This document shows, one piece after another, positions 10,594-20,714 of a stretch of DNA of 64,000 nucleotides. Origin of the DNA: Schizochytrium sp. CCTCC M209059 (taxonomy: Eukaryota; Sar; Bigyra; Thraustochytrida; Thraustochytriidae); contig KN805374.1 of the NCBI GenBank assembly GCA_000818945.1, positions 942,848 to 1,006,847 of the forward strand, in the 5' to 3' direction. Every line of letters starts with the position of its first letter. Position 1 is the stretch's first letter. The position numbers were made by a program, and so were the translations under genes. Under the pieces are notes generated by a model that did not search any database, was not told the DNA's origin, and saw only the letters and a program-made list of their open reading frames with translations.

Positions 10594-10773
10594 CGACTTG
10601 CTCGAAATGAATGACGCACTTACTTCGCGGTCAATCCAACCTCTCCGAAACCAGCGAATTATCCCAGGCTGCGTGGTCAGCCAACGGCATACGCTCAGCG
10701 TGGGCGTGGCCGTCCGCTCGCAACAGACGCGCAAGCGTGGCACGGCTGGCCCTGCGCGCGGGCCTCGGCCGCT
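10347..10773. other. Intergenic region with TTGC repeat
   Basis: Contains a short (GCTT)n array near 10560-10592, the same family as the long CAAG tract at 50.9-51.4 kb. It lies between two same-strand genes and should contain the MFS gene promoter. No gene is seen. Confidence 0.4.
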
Positions 10774-12756
10774 TTGCGCCTCTCGACGCTCTGCGCGCGC
10801 GAGAGTACTGCGAAAAGCAGCCAGGGCCCGACACAAGTGAACAACAGAACGCACCGATCCGGCATCGACGCCGAGACCCAGGTCGGCGACGCAGAGACCT
10901 CGCGGCCGAGGCGTTTGAGAAACGGCAGCGAGGGCGACGACGATAGCAACAGCAACAGCAACATGGACAGCAACAACAAGGAGAACGACAAGAGTAGCGG
11001 TAGCGTCGGCGAGCGGGAAAGCTCGAGCAGCTCAAGCTTGGACGGAGAAATGATGACGGACAGCGAGGAAGATGAGATCATCGAGGCCTCTTCGGCAAGA
11101 TTTTCAGAAGAACCGACAGAGACGTCCAGGCAGGCGTACTGGAAAATCCTGATTGCAACCTCATCCGTCTTTGCATCCTCTTATTGTCTGACAAACATCT
11201 TTCCCTACGTAGGCTTTATGGTCGTCCGATTTACAGGCAACACCAACGAAGAGGCCGGGTACCATGCCGGCGTCCTTGCCAGCGCATTCATGTTTGCACG
11301 CGTTCTCACGTCGGTGGTCTGGGGTTTCCTCGCGGATCGCGTCGGCCGTAAACCAATTTTGCTTATTGGCTGCTCGACCATGGTGGTCTTTCAGCTCATG
11401 CTCGGCTTCGCGCCCTCCTTTGAGATTGCTGTGCTTTCCCGTTTGTGCACTGGTTTCTTTTCGGGCGTAGTGGGTACGTCCAAGACTGTGGCAAGCGAGC
11501 TCGCTGCTGGCGATGCTACGGCACAGAGCATGGCCATGAATATTGTCAGTGGCGCGGGAAGCTTGGGCGTTATTCTCGGACCTGCCTTTTCTGGCATCCT
11601 CTATGATCCGGCCACGCAGTACCCGAACTTGGCTATTGCGCAGATTCAGCTCTTTCGCGACTTTCCATACCTTTTGCCAAACATTGTTTCTGCCTCCTTT
11701 TCGCTGGCATCCTTTTTGGGAATTCTTTTTCTGCTGCCGGAAACACTACCCAACGCGGTACCGCTCACAACTTTCCTCTGTGGGGCAAAGTCAAGCTCAC
11801 CACGCTACGCTAGGGTGGATACGACCGGAGATGCTGAAGGCGAGGGTTTGGTGCGTGATGTTGAACTTTCACGCATGGAGCGTCGTGAATCATCTCAATC
11901 GTTAGAAGCGTATGACCAAGACAATGCCGTCGTTGAGATTGCCTCTGCGTCTGCAAATCCTCGCGAAAAAGCGAGCGCGGAAATGGCAGCAGCAGCGCCT
12001 GAGTCCGGCGGCTTTTACAAGTTCTTGCGGGTCACTTACGAACTTTGGCAACGCAAGGAAATTCGCAAGTCCTGCTACATGTATGGGTATTATTCTTTTA
12101 TTTCCATCTACTCATCGGAGCTTTTCCCGCTCTGGCTCATGGCCAAGAGTGAGGTAGGCGGATTTGGGTTCATTGCGAGCACCATTGGCGGCACCATCAG
12201 TGCGTCTGCCATTTTGTTGCTACTCTTTCAAGCCTTCATATTTCGATACATTAGCGAGGCCTGGAAGGAACCTTTGAGTTTGTTGCGTTGGTCGCTGCTT
12301 CTTTCAGGCGCATTTTACTTGGTGTCACCTGTTCTCGGGCTCTTTCATTGGGAAAACAGCCATGTGCTCCTCGTGGTCCTGGTTCTGTATCGGGGCGCGG
12401 GCAGCATTCTCAATATTGTTTGCTTCACGCAGTGTAATATCATGACCAACAACAGCTGCGCGATTCATGAGCGGGCGACTGTGAACGGAATCGTCATGTC
12501 GCTCGGCTCTATTTTCAAGGCTTTGGGACCTCTTTGCGCCGGCTTTTCCTTTGCGTGGTCGGTCAACAATGGGCTTTCCTTTCCCTTTGACTTCTTTTTC
12601 AGCTTTATTCTCCTCGCCGCTGTATGTGCTGCTCTAGCCTTTTATACGTATACCATGCCTCTCGAGCTGAACATCATTCGCAAAAAGTCTGTCTCCACAG
12701 CGAGCACATCTTCCTCAGCAAGCCTTCGCAGCACAATCAGTACACGGGGTCCTTGA
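10774..12756 (+). CDS. Major facilitator superfamily transporter (ZIFL/TetA-like)
   Basis: 660 aa. About 125 N-terminal residues are acidic, Ser/Asn-rich and probably cytosolic. Twelve hydrophobic segments follow. The signature MFS motif A between TM2 and TM3 is clear (WGFLADRVGRKPIL), followed by a motif-C-like segment in TM5 (GAGSLGVILGPAFSG). The central loop at about residues 325-415 is hydrophilic. The closest family I can name is the group of plant ZINC-INDUCED FACILITATOR-like and fungal/amoebal tetracycline-resistance-like carriers, which are proton-coupled antiporters. The substrate is unknown. The start is uncertain within the disordered N-terminus; a downstream Met at about residue 64 (MDSNNKEND) is possible. 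Confidence 0.85.
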   Translation: MRLSTLCARESTAKSSQGPTQVNNRTHRSGIDAETQVGDAETSRPRRLRNGSEGDDDSNSNSNMDSNNKENDKSSGSVGERESSSSSSLDGEMMTDSEEDEIIEASSARFSEEPTETSRQAYWKILIATSSVFASSYCLTNIFPYVGFMVVRFTGNTNEEAGYHAGVLASAFMFARVLTSVVWGFLADRVGRKPILLIGCSTMVVFQLMLGFAPSFEIAVLSRLCTGFFSGVVGTSKTVASELAAGDATAQSMAMNIVSGAGSLGVILGPAFSGILYDPATQYPNLAIAQIQLFRDFPYLLPNIVSASFSLASFLGILFLLPETLPNAVPLTTFLCGAKSSSPRYARVDTTGDAEGEGLVRDVELSRMERRESSQSLEAYDQDNAVVEIASASANPREKASAEMAAAAPESGGFYKFLRVTYELWQRKEIRKSCYMYGYYSFISIYSSELFPLWLMAKSEVGGFGFIASTIGGTISASAILLLLFQAFIFRYISEAWKEPLSLLRWSLLLSGAFYLVSPVLGLFHWENSHVLLVVLVLYRGAGSILNIVCFTQCNIMTNNSCAIHERATVNGIVMSLGSIFKALGPLCAGFSFAWSVNNGLSFPFDFFFSFILLAAVCAALAFYTYTMPLELNIIRKKSVSTASTSSSASLRSTISTRGP

Positions 12757-13216
12757 TCGATGTCTGTCTGCCTGCCGGCAGGGCCGGACCTCTTTTTCTT
12801 CTACTTCTTCTATTTCACATGACGCGTCACCATCACACAGCCTGAGAGAGCGTGGCTTTTTCTTTTGCTACTCATTTTCTTTCTGCATTGTATAAATTCG
12901 GATACATTTTAGAGACCTTTCTCGAGACAACTATTTATTCTAGTAGCTGAGCGGCTCAAAACTTCAAAAGGGCGACCTCCATTCTCATTTCTCACGTAGA
13001 TCTATCTTTATAAAATAAAAAAGGTGGCAATGCACGACGAGCATCTCATCTCATCGCATCTCATCTCATCGCATTTCATCCCATCTTTCCCTCCCTCCAG
13101 TTCGAAGACAAGAGGCGTGAAGGCAGACTTAAGCTAACGCCGTGATGTAGATTTCCATGCTCCGCGACGGGCGCAGCCAAAGAGGAGAGACGGATCGACC
13201 TCGACCGCTCCATTAA

Positions 13217-13248
<32 letters not shown>

Positions 13249-13671
13249 GTGTTCGTCCCTCCTGCTCTCAATCCATCTCTGCCTCCGTCCATCTCTCTCT
13301 GTCTCTCTTCCCTGGATTCATTTCTTGCTTTCTTTCTTTCTTTCTTTCCAACACAGCAAAACCCAAGCAAGGCAGGGTCGGCTCCCCGGACTGCGCGCGA
13401 GGGCGGCGGCAGGGCCCCGCGCAGCGCGGGAGCGAGGCCGGCTGCGCGCGCGCCGCGGCCGCGCGGAGANNNNNNNNNNNNNNNNNNNNNNNNNNNNNNN
13501 NNNNNGGGCCCGGCGCCGCGCCCAGCCGCGCCGTGCCGCGCCCCCCCCCGCGCCGCCCGTGCGAGCCGTCTTCGCAGACGGAGACATTCCGGCAGACAGG
13601 AGGCATAACGTCGCGGCGCAGCGCGCGAGAGAGCAGGCCGGCGAAGGCGAAGAGCTGGGGGAGACAGAGCG
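12757..13671. other. Intergenic region containing an assembly gap
   Basis: Holds TCATC-type repeats near 13045-13080, a GCT trinucleotide run near 13217-13246, a TTTC run near 13327-13348, GC-rich sequence and the run of N at 13470-13505. This is the likely promoter of the nucleotide transporter. No gene is supported; frames through it are interrupted by the gap or low complexity. Confidence 0.5.
13470..13505. other. Assembly gap (36 N)
   Basis: A run of undetermined bases inside very GC-rich sequence, about 165 bases before the transporter start codon. True length is unknown. Confidence 0.99.
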
Positions 13672-15909
13672 ATGCGGGTCGGCGGCCACCTCGCGGACCG
13701 CCTCGCCGAGGTCAACCCGCCCTCGCTGGTCTCGTCCCCGGAGCACTGGCGCGCGCGAAGTCAAAATACGCTAGCCTGGCTCTCCAAATGGCTTCGAAGG
13801 AGCATCTCGGCGCCCCTCATGCTCATGTATCTACTTTTGCTCCTGATCAACACTCTCTTGCGCGACAGCAAGGACACCCTTTTGGTGACGAGCGCAGCCG
13901 GCGTAGAAGCCATTCCAATTCTCAAATCGTGGGTCGTCATCCCAGCAAGTTTCGCGTACTTTGTCGTGTACTACAAATTGTCAGAGTGGCTTAGTCCGCG
14001 CCAGCTCTTCATGGTCATTATCTTCGGCTTTAACGCCTTTTACCTCGTCTTTGCCTGGGTCCTCTTCCCCATCCGGAACGAGCTCGTCCCCGAGGCCACA
14101 ACGCAGTGGCTCCGCGAGGTTCTGCCACCCAATGCCCAACCATTGCGCCTCCTCATCGAGAACTGGTTGCTGGGCCTCTTTTACGTCATCTCAGAGCTTT
14201 GGGCATCGGCCGTGTGTCAGCTCATGTTTTGGAAAGTTGCCAACGAAATCGTCTCAGTCGAGGACGCCAAGGGCATTTACCCGCTCATTGGTGCCTGTGG
14301 AAACCTCGGCATGGTGGTGGCGGGCCACCTCTTGCGCGAATTTGCCAATGAGCGCGATATTGTTGCCGCCCACGCATATCTGCGCGTCAAGTCCTCCCGC
14401 TCAAAAGAGCTCAAAGCCGCTCGTCAGGTCGCAGAGTTTGAAGAAAGCGTTGGCTACAGCGTTTTCAGCGACATCTTGCTCCCCTTCACGGGCCAGAAAA
14501 TGGATCCTCTCGACCAGGCATGGCAGGGCACGCTTCTTGGTATTTCATTGCTCATGATCCTCTGCTCTGTTGTCATTATGATCGCCTACGATGTGGTTCA
14601 TCGAAGGCAAGCTCGGCTCGAGCGCATGCAAGAGCGCGCGCGGTATCTTGATGGTGCAAATACGAACCCTTCTGAATTGGGTTCCTTCAAACGCCAAGCG
14701 CTCGTCAGCAGCGAGGCCCAATTTGGAAACGGACCGCATGACTCGATGATTACAAAGCGACGAACGGGAAGTGGCGCAGTGAAGGAGCTCGTTCTGGCCG
14801 CCAGCGGCGACGATGCTCGCATCAGTGGCCTCCGTGGGAGCGAGCATGTATCTTCGATGGCGACGTTGTCAAATCAAGCTGATGCTTCTGGCCATCATAC
14901 CGATGGCCCCACTGACGGTCAAGTGTTCTCACCACGATTGGCAGGCGAAAATGTCGGCCTTTCCACAAGCGTCACTGACGGTATTGGCGCAGGCGGAAAG
15001 ACCGAGGATGAGTTTGCAGATCAAGCCTGGGCAGACGGGAAAGCCCGGCGCGCGGACGACGAGGAGGCGGAAGCGAAAAAGAGGCGATCCAAAAAGGTCA
15101 AAGTTTCCATGCTTGATGGTCTTCGCGCGCTCGCTGGGTCAACGCCGCTGCGATGTGCTGCTATTCTTGTAGTCTCGTATGGCATCTCCATTAGTTTGGT
15201 CGAGGTCTCTTGGAAAGGCCAGGTCAAAAAGGCATTGGAAAAGCCGAACGACTACTCCCGATTTATGGGCATGTTCTGGCAAGTTACAGGGCTTGTGTCG
15301 ATGGCCTTTATGATCATCGGTCGCGTCATTTTGCAGCGCGTGGGGTACGCGCCAGCCGTGCTCTTTACGCCAGTGTGCATGGCAGTTGCAGGCTCGCTCT
15401 TCTTCTTGGTGTCCATTCTTTCTGACCTTATGTCGGGCCCGAGCGCTGTCTACATTGCCGATTCTATCCCTTGGGCTGCCTACTTTGGAGGTGCAGCTGT
15501 TCTTTTTGCCAAGGCCGCAAAGTACGCCTTTTTTGATGCTACCAAGGAGATCATCTTTATCCCTCTCGACGCCTCATCCAAGAATCTGGGCAAAGCCGCC
15601 ATCGATGTTGTAGCGTATCGGCTGTCCAAGTCGGGCGGGTCGGTGGTTCTGCAAATTGTCATTTTCTTTTTCGGTTCGATCAGCTCTTCTTCAGGCTGCA
15701 TTCCCATCGCTTTGGTTTTTGGCGTCGTCGTCGTGTCCTGGATTCACGCTGCCTTGTCTGCTAACTCCTTCATCCAAGAAGCCCAAGAGACCACTAACGT
15801 TGTGCCAGATGGTGTTGGCAACCCTTCGTTCTCTGCGTCGGCTGATCTCTCGGACTCTTCGGCGTCTACGGACCGTTTGAACACGTCCTCGAACTCCCAT
15901 ATTGTTTGA
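13672..15909 (+). CDS. ATP/ADP translocase, NTT/TLC-type nucleotide transporter
   Basis: 745 aa, many transmembrane segments. The N-terminal half holds the hallmark sequence LRDSKDTLLVTSAAGVEAIP (near residues 62-81), then FYVISELWASAVCQLMFWKV. The C-terminal half holds DATKEIIFIPLD and KNLGKAAIDV..RLSKSGGS (near 622-655). These define the plastid, Chlamydia, Rickettsia and microsporidian nucleotide transporter family, not the mitochondrial carrier family. Members exchange ATP for ADP or import nucleotides. A hydrophilic insert of about 170 residues (roughly 320-490) sits between the two halves and is unusual for the family, whose members are commonly 500-600 aa. The N-terminus is not an obvious plastid bipartite signal, so the target membrane is open. 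Origin by lateral transfer or plastid ancestry is inference. Confidence 0.92.
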   Translation: MRVGGHLADRLAEVNPPSLVSSPEHWRARSQNTLAWLSKWLRRSISAPLMLMYLLLLLINTLLRDSKDTLLVTSAAGVEAIPILKSWVVIPASFAYFVVYYKLSEWLSPRQLFMVIIFGFNAFYLVFAWVLFPIRNELVPEATTQWLREVLPPNAQPLRLLIENWLLGLFYVISELWASAVCQLMFWKVANEIVSVEDAKGIYPLIGACGNLGMVVAGHLLREFANERDIVAAHAYLRVKSSRSKELKAARQVAEFEESVGYSVFSDILLPFTGQKMDPLDQAWQGTLLGISLLMILCSVVIMIAYDVVHRRQARLERMQERARYLDGANTNPSELGSFKRQALVSSEAQFGNGPHDSMITKRRTGSGAVKELVLAASGDDARISGLRGSEHVSSMATLSNQADASGHHTDGPTDGQVFSPRLAGENVGLSTSVTDGIGAGGKTEDEFADQAWADGKARRADDEEAEAKKRRSKKVKVSMLDGLRALAGSTPLRCAAILVVSYGISISLVEVSWKGQVKKALEKPNDYSRFMGMFWQVTGLVSMAFMIIGRVILQRVGYAPAVLFTPVCMAVAGSLFFLVSILSDLMSGPSAVYIADSIPWAAYFGGAAVLFAKAAKYAFFDATKEIIFIPLDASSKNLGKAAIDVVAYRLSKSGGSVVLQIVIFFFGSISSSSGCIPIALVFGVVVVSWIHAALSANSFIQEAQETTNVVPDGVGNPSFSASADLSDSSASTDRLNTSSNSHIV

Positions 15910-16893
15910 TTCATTTCTCCCGTATAAAATTAACCTGCAAAGTACTCCTGATCGATGCGCACAAGCAAATGCACTTTCAATTCTTTAATTTTTCGCGAAA
16001 CACGAGGCCTATACCTTTAGTCATCATCCCAAGAGTCGATACAAAGATGCGCTTTGCGTGTCACCGGAATTACGTATGATGAGACGACCCCTGGGCAAAA
16101 TAGTTGTAATCTCCTTCGAGCAAAATAGATGATTCTACGCTAGAGGGTTCCTTAAGCCCGCAGGCAAGCTCAAATGAAGTCACGGCGTGAACCCTCTCTC
16201 ACCTTGCCGTCACAGGACCTGTTTGTCGAAACATTGCGCATTTCTTGCGAGCGCGTGAAGTCATGCTGATGATTTCATAGTCATCTTCGCGTGAAAGCCT
16301 GGCAGGATTGATCGCCTGACTGTGAATTTGGACTGTCACAGTCATGAGATGGTATTGTTATTGGAAATGAAATACTCTCGTTGCCTTCGAATGATTCGAT
16401 GCTGGCGCCATTCCTCGTGCGGCGCGGCACTCAGAAGCCTGCAAAACAATCAATTGCCGTGATCAAGTCCATGAGAAAAGGTTGTCGTGCACGATCTATC
16501 TCATCCCTGAGCGGTCACAGTCTTGGGCGATAGATTTGCCATGCGGCTTCAACTTCGCACAGTATGTGTACTCACGGTCAGATGGACGCAAGGATGAGTA
16601 TACTAAAGTGGCCAGCAACCATGGTGACTCCTAGTCGACTCGGTCAAAACCAACGACGAAAAAAAGAAGCAATCCAGAAAGCCTCTCCCGCGCGACGAAC
16701 GGCAGATCCGAACGGCAGATCGGTGCCGGCCGACGGAGGAGGACTGCGCACGGCAGCTCGCGCACGTAGCGGCGGCAGTAGCGGCGGTAGCGGCGACCAC
16801 GAAAACAGCGCTTGCGACGCAGTAGAGCTGCAAGAGGAGCGCTTGCGACGCCGTGGAGCACCGAGACGCGAGAAAGAAGACCGCGAGCTCGTC
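15910..16893. other. Intergenic region and probable 5' leader
   Basis: No gene seen between the transporter stop and about 16560. From 16564 the frame of the methyltransferase is open with several upstream Mets, but the 110 residues are Arg/Gly/Ala-rich without domain features, so I treat them as leader or an uncertain N-terminal extension. Confidence 0.4.
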
Positions 16894-18882
16894 ATGCCCA
16901 AGTACGTCCCGCCGCACCTGCGCGGACAAGGTGCCGGAGGCGCTGGAAATGACGCAGGCCCGCCTCCGCCCGGGCCGCCTCCGCCTGGGCCTCCTGCGAG
17001 CCAAGGCTTCACGGGACGTGGTTTCGGGGCTGGCGGAAACAGCGGCAGCTTTGGTGGTGGCGGCAGCTTTGGCGGCGGTGGCGGTGGAAGCCGCTGGGAC
17101 CGACTCGATGCGCCAGAGAGACCCAAGCCGCTTCTGCCCAAGGTTCATGAGCAAAGCCTGGACGAGAGCAAGGTCTCGTGGAGTAAGATCCATGCACGCA
17201 CTAAAAATTCGCAACTAGCCTCCGGTCCGGGGGCTGGTCCTGCGCCGACGCCTGCATCTGCGCCTACACCTGTAGCCAAGCACGGGGCACCCTCGCAAGC
17301 CTCCACAAATGGCCCTTCGGGCGATGGATCAGCAGCAGCAAGAGGAGCAGCAACAGCAGGAGCAGAAAATGCTGAAGATGCTCGCGAGAAAACACCAGAA
17401 GAAATTGCCAAGGAGCGGGAAGAGGCCGAAAAGGAGCGGCACCCAGACATGCACTCTGTGGAAACTGTGGCATTGTCCACATTCTTTGAAGGCAACAGCG
17501 AAACCTACCGTACCTGGGCCCGCGTACGATCAGAGGGTTACTCCAACAAGCATATTAGTCACTTTTTCGAGCGCAAGAAGTCAACGCGCGACTCCGGGGG
17601 GAAGCGCGCAGGAGCATACCATGGTGCTGATATCAAGCCCATCTTTACACAGTTTTACAAGTACGCCATTGATATTGACAATGGTCTCGCGTACACGGAG
17701 CGGATGATCGACGTTGCAGAGAGCCAAGGGAATGCATGGTTCATTGACTTTGGCTACGCCCCCGGCGGCATGTCAGATCTTCTCCTCAACGCGCACGAGA
17801 ACATTCATGGCTGCGGCGTCACCCTGGACCCAGGTGAGGGCGGCAACATTTACGTCGAAGCGCTCGACCGTCATCCGCGCTTTCACCCGTATATTGGTGA
17901 TGTGATTGAAATGGCGCGCGAGGACGTAGATCTCAAGATGGCAGCAGGCTTGCCGCTTGACTTTGAGGGATTCGATCTCGTCATTGTCGGCATCACCATT
18001 CATCAGGAATGGGATGGACCCAACATGAACGAGCTCAAAGATCTCTTGCATTTTTCGCAGCTCTACTTTGCCTACAAGTACCTGAAACCAGGCGGTATGG
18101 TCATGCAGCGCATGCACATGAGTGTGCGTCTCGTTGATGCTCACATGCTTTCGCTTTTGCTTTCAAGTTTTAACATTGACAAGTTTACAGGCCTTGAAGT
18201 GGGTCTCAAGCGCCTCGAGGAGCGCAAAAAGGAGGTCGCAGCGCGCAAGGCCGCTCGCGAGGAAGAAGCCGCACGGGAAAAGGCGGAAAAGGAAAAAGCT
18301 CAGCCCCCTAGCGGCCTGTCCAAGCTTGAAATGCTTGCAGCCAAAATGGAGGAGCAGACCCTTGCCCAGAGCGAAGCCGCGCAGGGCGAGCTCACTGCAT
18401 ATGCTTGGAACAACCTGGGTTTGACGGCAGTGGCAAGCAAGCCTTTTTCCACTTTTTCCATGCGAAAGACATATTGGGTCATGTATCACGGCTTTGACTG
18501 CTCTGAAGAAGACCGCAAGGCGGTGCTCGATCGCATCACAACGCTGGTCCAGCCCGAGCTCTTCGCGTATGGCTACGATGCAGAAAAGGAGAAGTTCAAC
18601 AAACCTATTCTCATGGACATGAATATCCACGACCTGCTCGACAAGTATGGCCACCAAATGGTCAAGGTTCTCGAATCCGTGTGGATCAAGCAGGTCGAGG
18701 CTTTGGAGGGTTTCATGGCGGGTCAAACCGACAAAATGTGCCGTGATGGCATTGCCTGTCGTCGTCGCCATTGCAACATGGCCCATCGCCCCTCGGACAT
18801 GATTCCTTCTGTACTCGAGGCTCTTAACGCTGTCGATGTGCGTGCGCGGCCCCGTCTCCAGGAACTTGGACTTATGAACTAG
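16894..18882 (+). CDS. FtsJ-like RNA methyltransferase with YVPPHLR motif and CCCH finger
   Basis: 662 aa from the Met of MPKYVPPHLRGQ; the frame is open upstream to a Met at 16564 (772 aa). The start motif YVPPHLR also occurs in DDX3 and other RNA-binding proteins. Next comes a Gly/Pro-rich segment, a spacer, then a Rossmann methyltransferase of the FtsJ/RrmJ type: motif I DFGYAPGGMSDLLL near residue 283, a FDLVIVGITIHQEW strand, and YKYLKPGGMVMQ. A charged helical insert (about 430-500) interrupts the domain before the final strands (STFSMRKTYWVMYHGFD). A CX5CX4CX3H zinc finger (C-RDGIA-C-RRRH-C-NMA-H) sits near residue 616. The role is probably RNA 2'-O-methylation; the substrate is unknown. 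Confidence 0.8.
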   Translation: MPKYVPPHLRGQGAGGAGNDAGPPPPGPPPPGPPASQGFTGRGFGAGGNSGSFGGGGSFGGGGGGSRWDRLDAPERPKPLLPKVHEQSLDESKVSWSKIHARTKNSQLASGPGAGPAPTPASAPTPVAKHGAPSQASTNGPSGDGSAAARGAATAGAENAEDAREKTPEEIAKEREEAEKERHPDMHSVETVALSTFFEGNSETYRTWARVRSEGYSNKHISHFFERKKSTRDSGGKRAGAYHGADIKPIFTQFYKYAIDIDNGLAYTERMIDVAESQGNAWFIDFGYAPGGMSDLLLNAHENIHGCGVTLDPGEGGNIYVEALDRHPRFHPYIGDVIEMAREDVDLKMAAGLPLDFEGFDLVIVGITIHQEWDGPNMNELKDLLHFSQLYFAYKYLKPGGMVMQRMHMSVRLVDAHMLSLLLSSFNIDKFTGLEVGLKRLEERKKEVAARKAAREEEAAREKAEKEKAQPPSGLSKLEMLAAKMEEQTLAQSEAAQGELTAYAWNNLGLTAVASKPFSTFSMRKTYWVMYHGFDCSEEDRKAVLDRITTLVQPELFAYGYDAEKEKFNKPILMDMNIHDLLDKYGHQMVKVLESVWIKQVEALEGFMAGQTDKMCRDGIACRRRHCNMAHRPSDMIPSVLEALNAVDVRARPRLQELGLMN

Positions 18883-19394
18883 AAGCGCAAGTTCAAGCGC
18901 AAGTGCTCAAACGTTAGCGTACAAATGCAATCGCAATACTTGTGGGACCTGTCGAAGTTCTCTTTATAGCTAGCTGTCTTTTCCGCACCTTTTCAATTTG
19001 GTAAAAACAAACTCAAGCTTCATTTGGTTTCTGACTTCGAACTTCCGCCCGTTCTCTCAGACTGGGCGTACGTTTGTTCTTCATCCTGCACGCGGGGCCA
19101 TCTTCATTTCGCCTGATCGAGCTGAGAACGGAATATGGCGTGGAAATCGCCAAAAAGAGAAGTTCGCGAAAATTGGTATGGAATAGAAACACGCCAAGTC
19201 CGCGTCGCTCGTCAATTGAAACGGCCTAGAAAACGCAACAATCCCTCCCAAGAACCATCGAGGGCGAGCGCGCCGGCGGGCATGGGCCGAGAGCCGTGAC
19301 GTACGGGGGACTGGCGCAGGTGGAGAGGCGAGAGGTCATCGGCTTTTCGCTCGTGCTTGTCACTTGAAAGGGCAAGCTCGACCAGGAGTAGAAA
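18883..19394. other. Intergenic region
   Basis: Spacer between two same-strand genes; it should hold the terminator of one and the promoter of the next. No gene or repeat recognised. Confidence 0.4.
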
Positions 19395-20714
19395 ATGATG
19401 ATGGGCGGTGGTGGCGGCGGCGGCAGCGGCGGGGGCGGCGGCGGCTTTCAGGAGCTCTTGCAGCAGGCTGCGGCGCTCAAAGGCGAACAGGTCAAGGCGG
19501 AGCGACGCAAGTTCGAATCGCAACCAACGTTTCTGCAGAATACTTTGTTCCACTGTAGACACGAGACCGTCGAAGAGGCGCGGAATCTCAAAGACGTTGA
19601 GGCCCGCCTCGAAGCAGCAACTCGTTTTAAAGATGAAGGCAACGCACTTTTTGCCAAGGGGGCAGCTTTGGAGGCCAACGACATGTACGAGAGATGTATC
19701 GGTTGCTTTTGGTACATTGCAACCTCAGAGCCCAACTTCAAAGAAAAGGGTGTCAAGGATGAGCACCTTTCATACCGTCAAGACTTTCTCGGAGACGAGC
19801 GTGTGAAGAAGCTTGTCGCCACTGCGCTCGTAAACGCTACAAGTTGCCACCAAAAGTTCAACAACTGGGACACTTGTGTGCAGAATTGCACGCACGCTCT
19901 CGATCTTGACGAGACAAATGTCAAGGCCCTGTACCGACGCGCCCAGGCGCGCACCATTCCCGTCAGCTGCGGCGCGCTCGATCTCGATCTTGCCATCAAA
20001 GACCTTAAGCGCGCGTTGGCCCTCAAGGCCGACGATCGTGCACTGCGCAAGATGTACAGCGAGCTTGTCGCTCAGCGAACACGGCAGCGCGAAAGTGACA
20101 AGAAAACCTTTACTGGCATCTTCGAACGGGCAGATCTCGGAACACGCGACGACGAGAGCATCGCCAAATCCAGTGCAAGGGGCACTTCAGGAAAGGAAAA
20201 CGCAAGTGGGATAGGAAATGCTGCGGAAAAAGAAATCCTCATGTACAAGGATGTAGCCGCCTCCCTTCGGCAGCAAGGGCGTGACAGTGACGCTGCGCAG
20301 GTCGAGGACGCCATCGCACAAGCTGAAGAGAGCTTGATGCGAAAGAAAATTCTCGCCAGCAACTCATTTGAGCAGCCTACAAACGAGATGATTCGCGAGG
20401 CGCGCGAGGAGCATGGCATCGACCTTACAGACCCGGACGTTCAAGCAGAATTGCAGCGGCAGTGGGAACGTCGAGCGCAGGGCCTTGATCCTGGTGCTGA
20501 TGATGATGATGCAGACGCTGACGCGGATGCGGATGCTGCACCTCAGGTAAGAGAGGAAATAAGCGACAATCGCATGACCATGTACATTGTTGTGGTTGGG
20601 GTCATTGCAACGCTGATTTTCTCGGGTATCATACCTTGGATTGCATCTAGCCGCATGACGCATTCTCTCGAGCAACCTCGTGAAGACCGGTTTGCTCATG
20701 AAGATGAGCTGTAA
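19395..20714 (+). CDS. TPR co-chaperone with C-terminal membrane anchor
   Basis: 439 aa. A Gly-rich start is followed by three TPR repeats at about residues 75-230. The carboxylate-clamp residues that hold the EEVD tails of Hsp90/Hsp70 are recognisable: K and N in FKDEGNALF, N in TALVNATSC, K and R in VKALYRRAQ. The arrangement resembles FKBP-type and plant TPR7/OEP61 docking proteins. After an acidic linker there is one transmembrane segment (about 394-416), then a 23-residue tail ending in HEDEL. A tail-anchored topology would put the TPRs in the cytosol and HEDEL in the lumen, as an ER-retrieval-like signal. A role in chaperone docking at the ER is inferred. Confidence 0.82.
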   Translation: MMMGGGGGGGSGGGGGGFQELLQQAAALKGEQVKAERRKFESQPTFLQNTLFHCRHETVEEARNLKDVEARLEAATRFKDEGNALFAKGAALEANDMYERCIGCFWYIATSEPNFKEKGVKDEHLSYRQDFLGDERVKKLVATALVNATSCHQKFNNWDTCVQNCTHALDLDETNVKALYRRAQARTIPVSCGALDLDLAIKDLKRALALKADDRALRKMYSELVAQRTRQRESDKKTFTGIFERADLGTRDDESIAKSSARGTSGKENASGIGNAAEKEILMYKDVAASLRQQGRDSDAAQVEDAIAQAEESLMRKKILASNSFEQPTNEMIREAREEHGIDLTDPDVQAELQRQWERRAQGLDPGADDDDADADADADAAPQVREEISDNRMTMYIVVVGVIATLIFSGIIPWIASSRMTHSLEQPREDRFAHEDEL

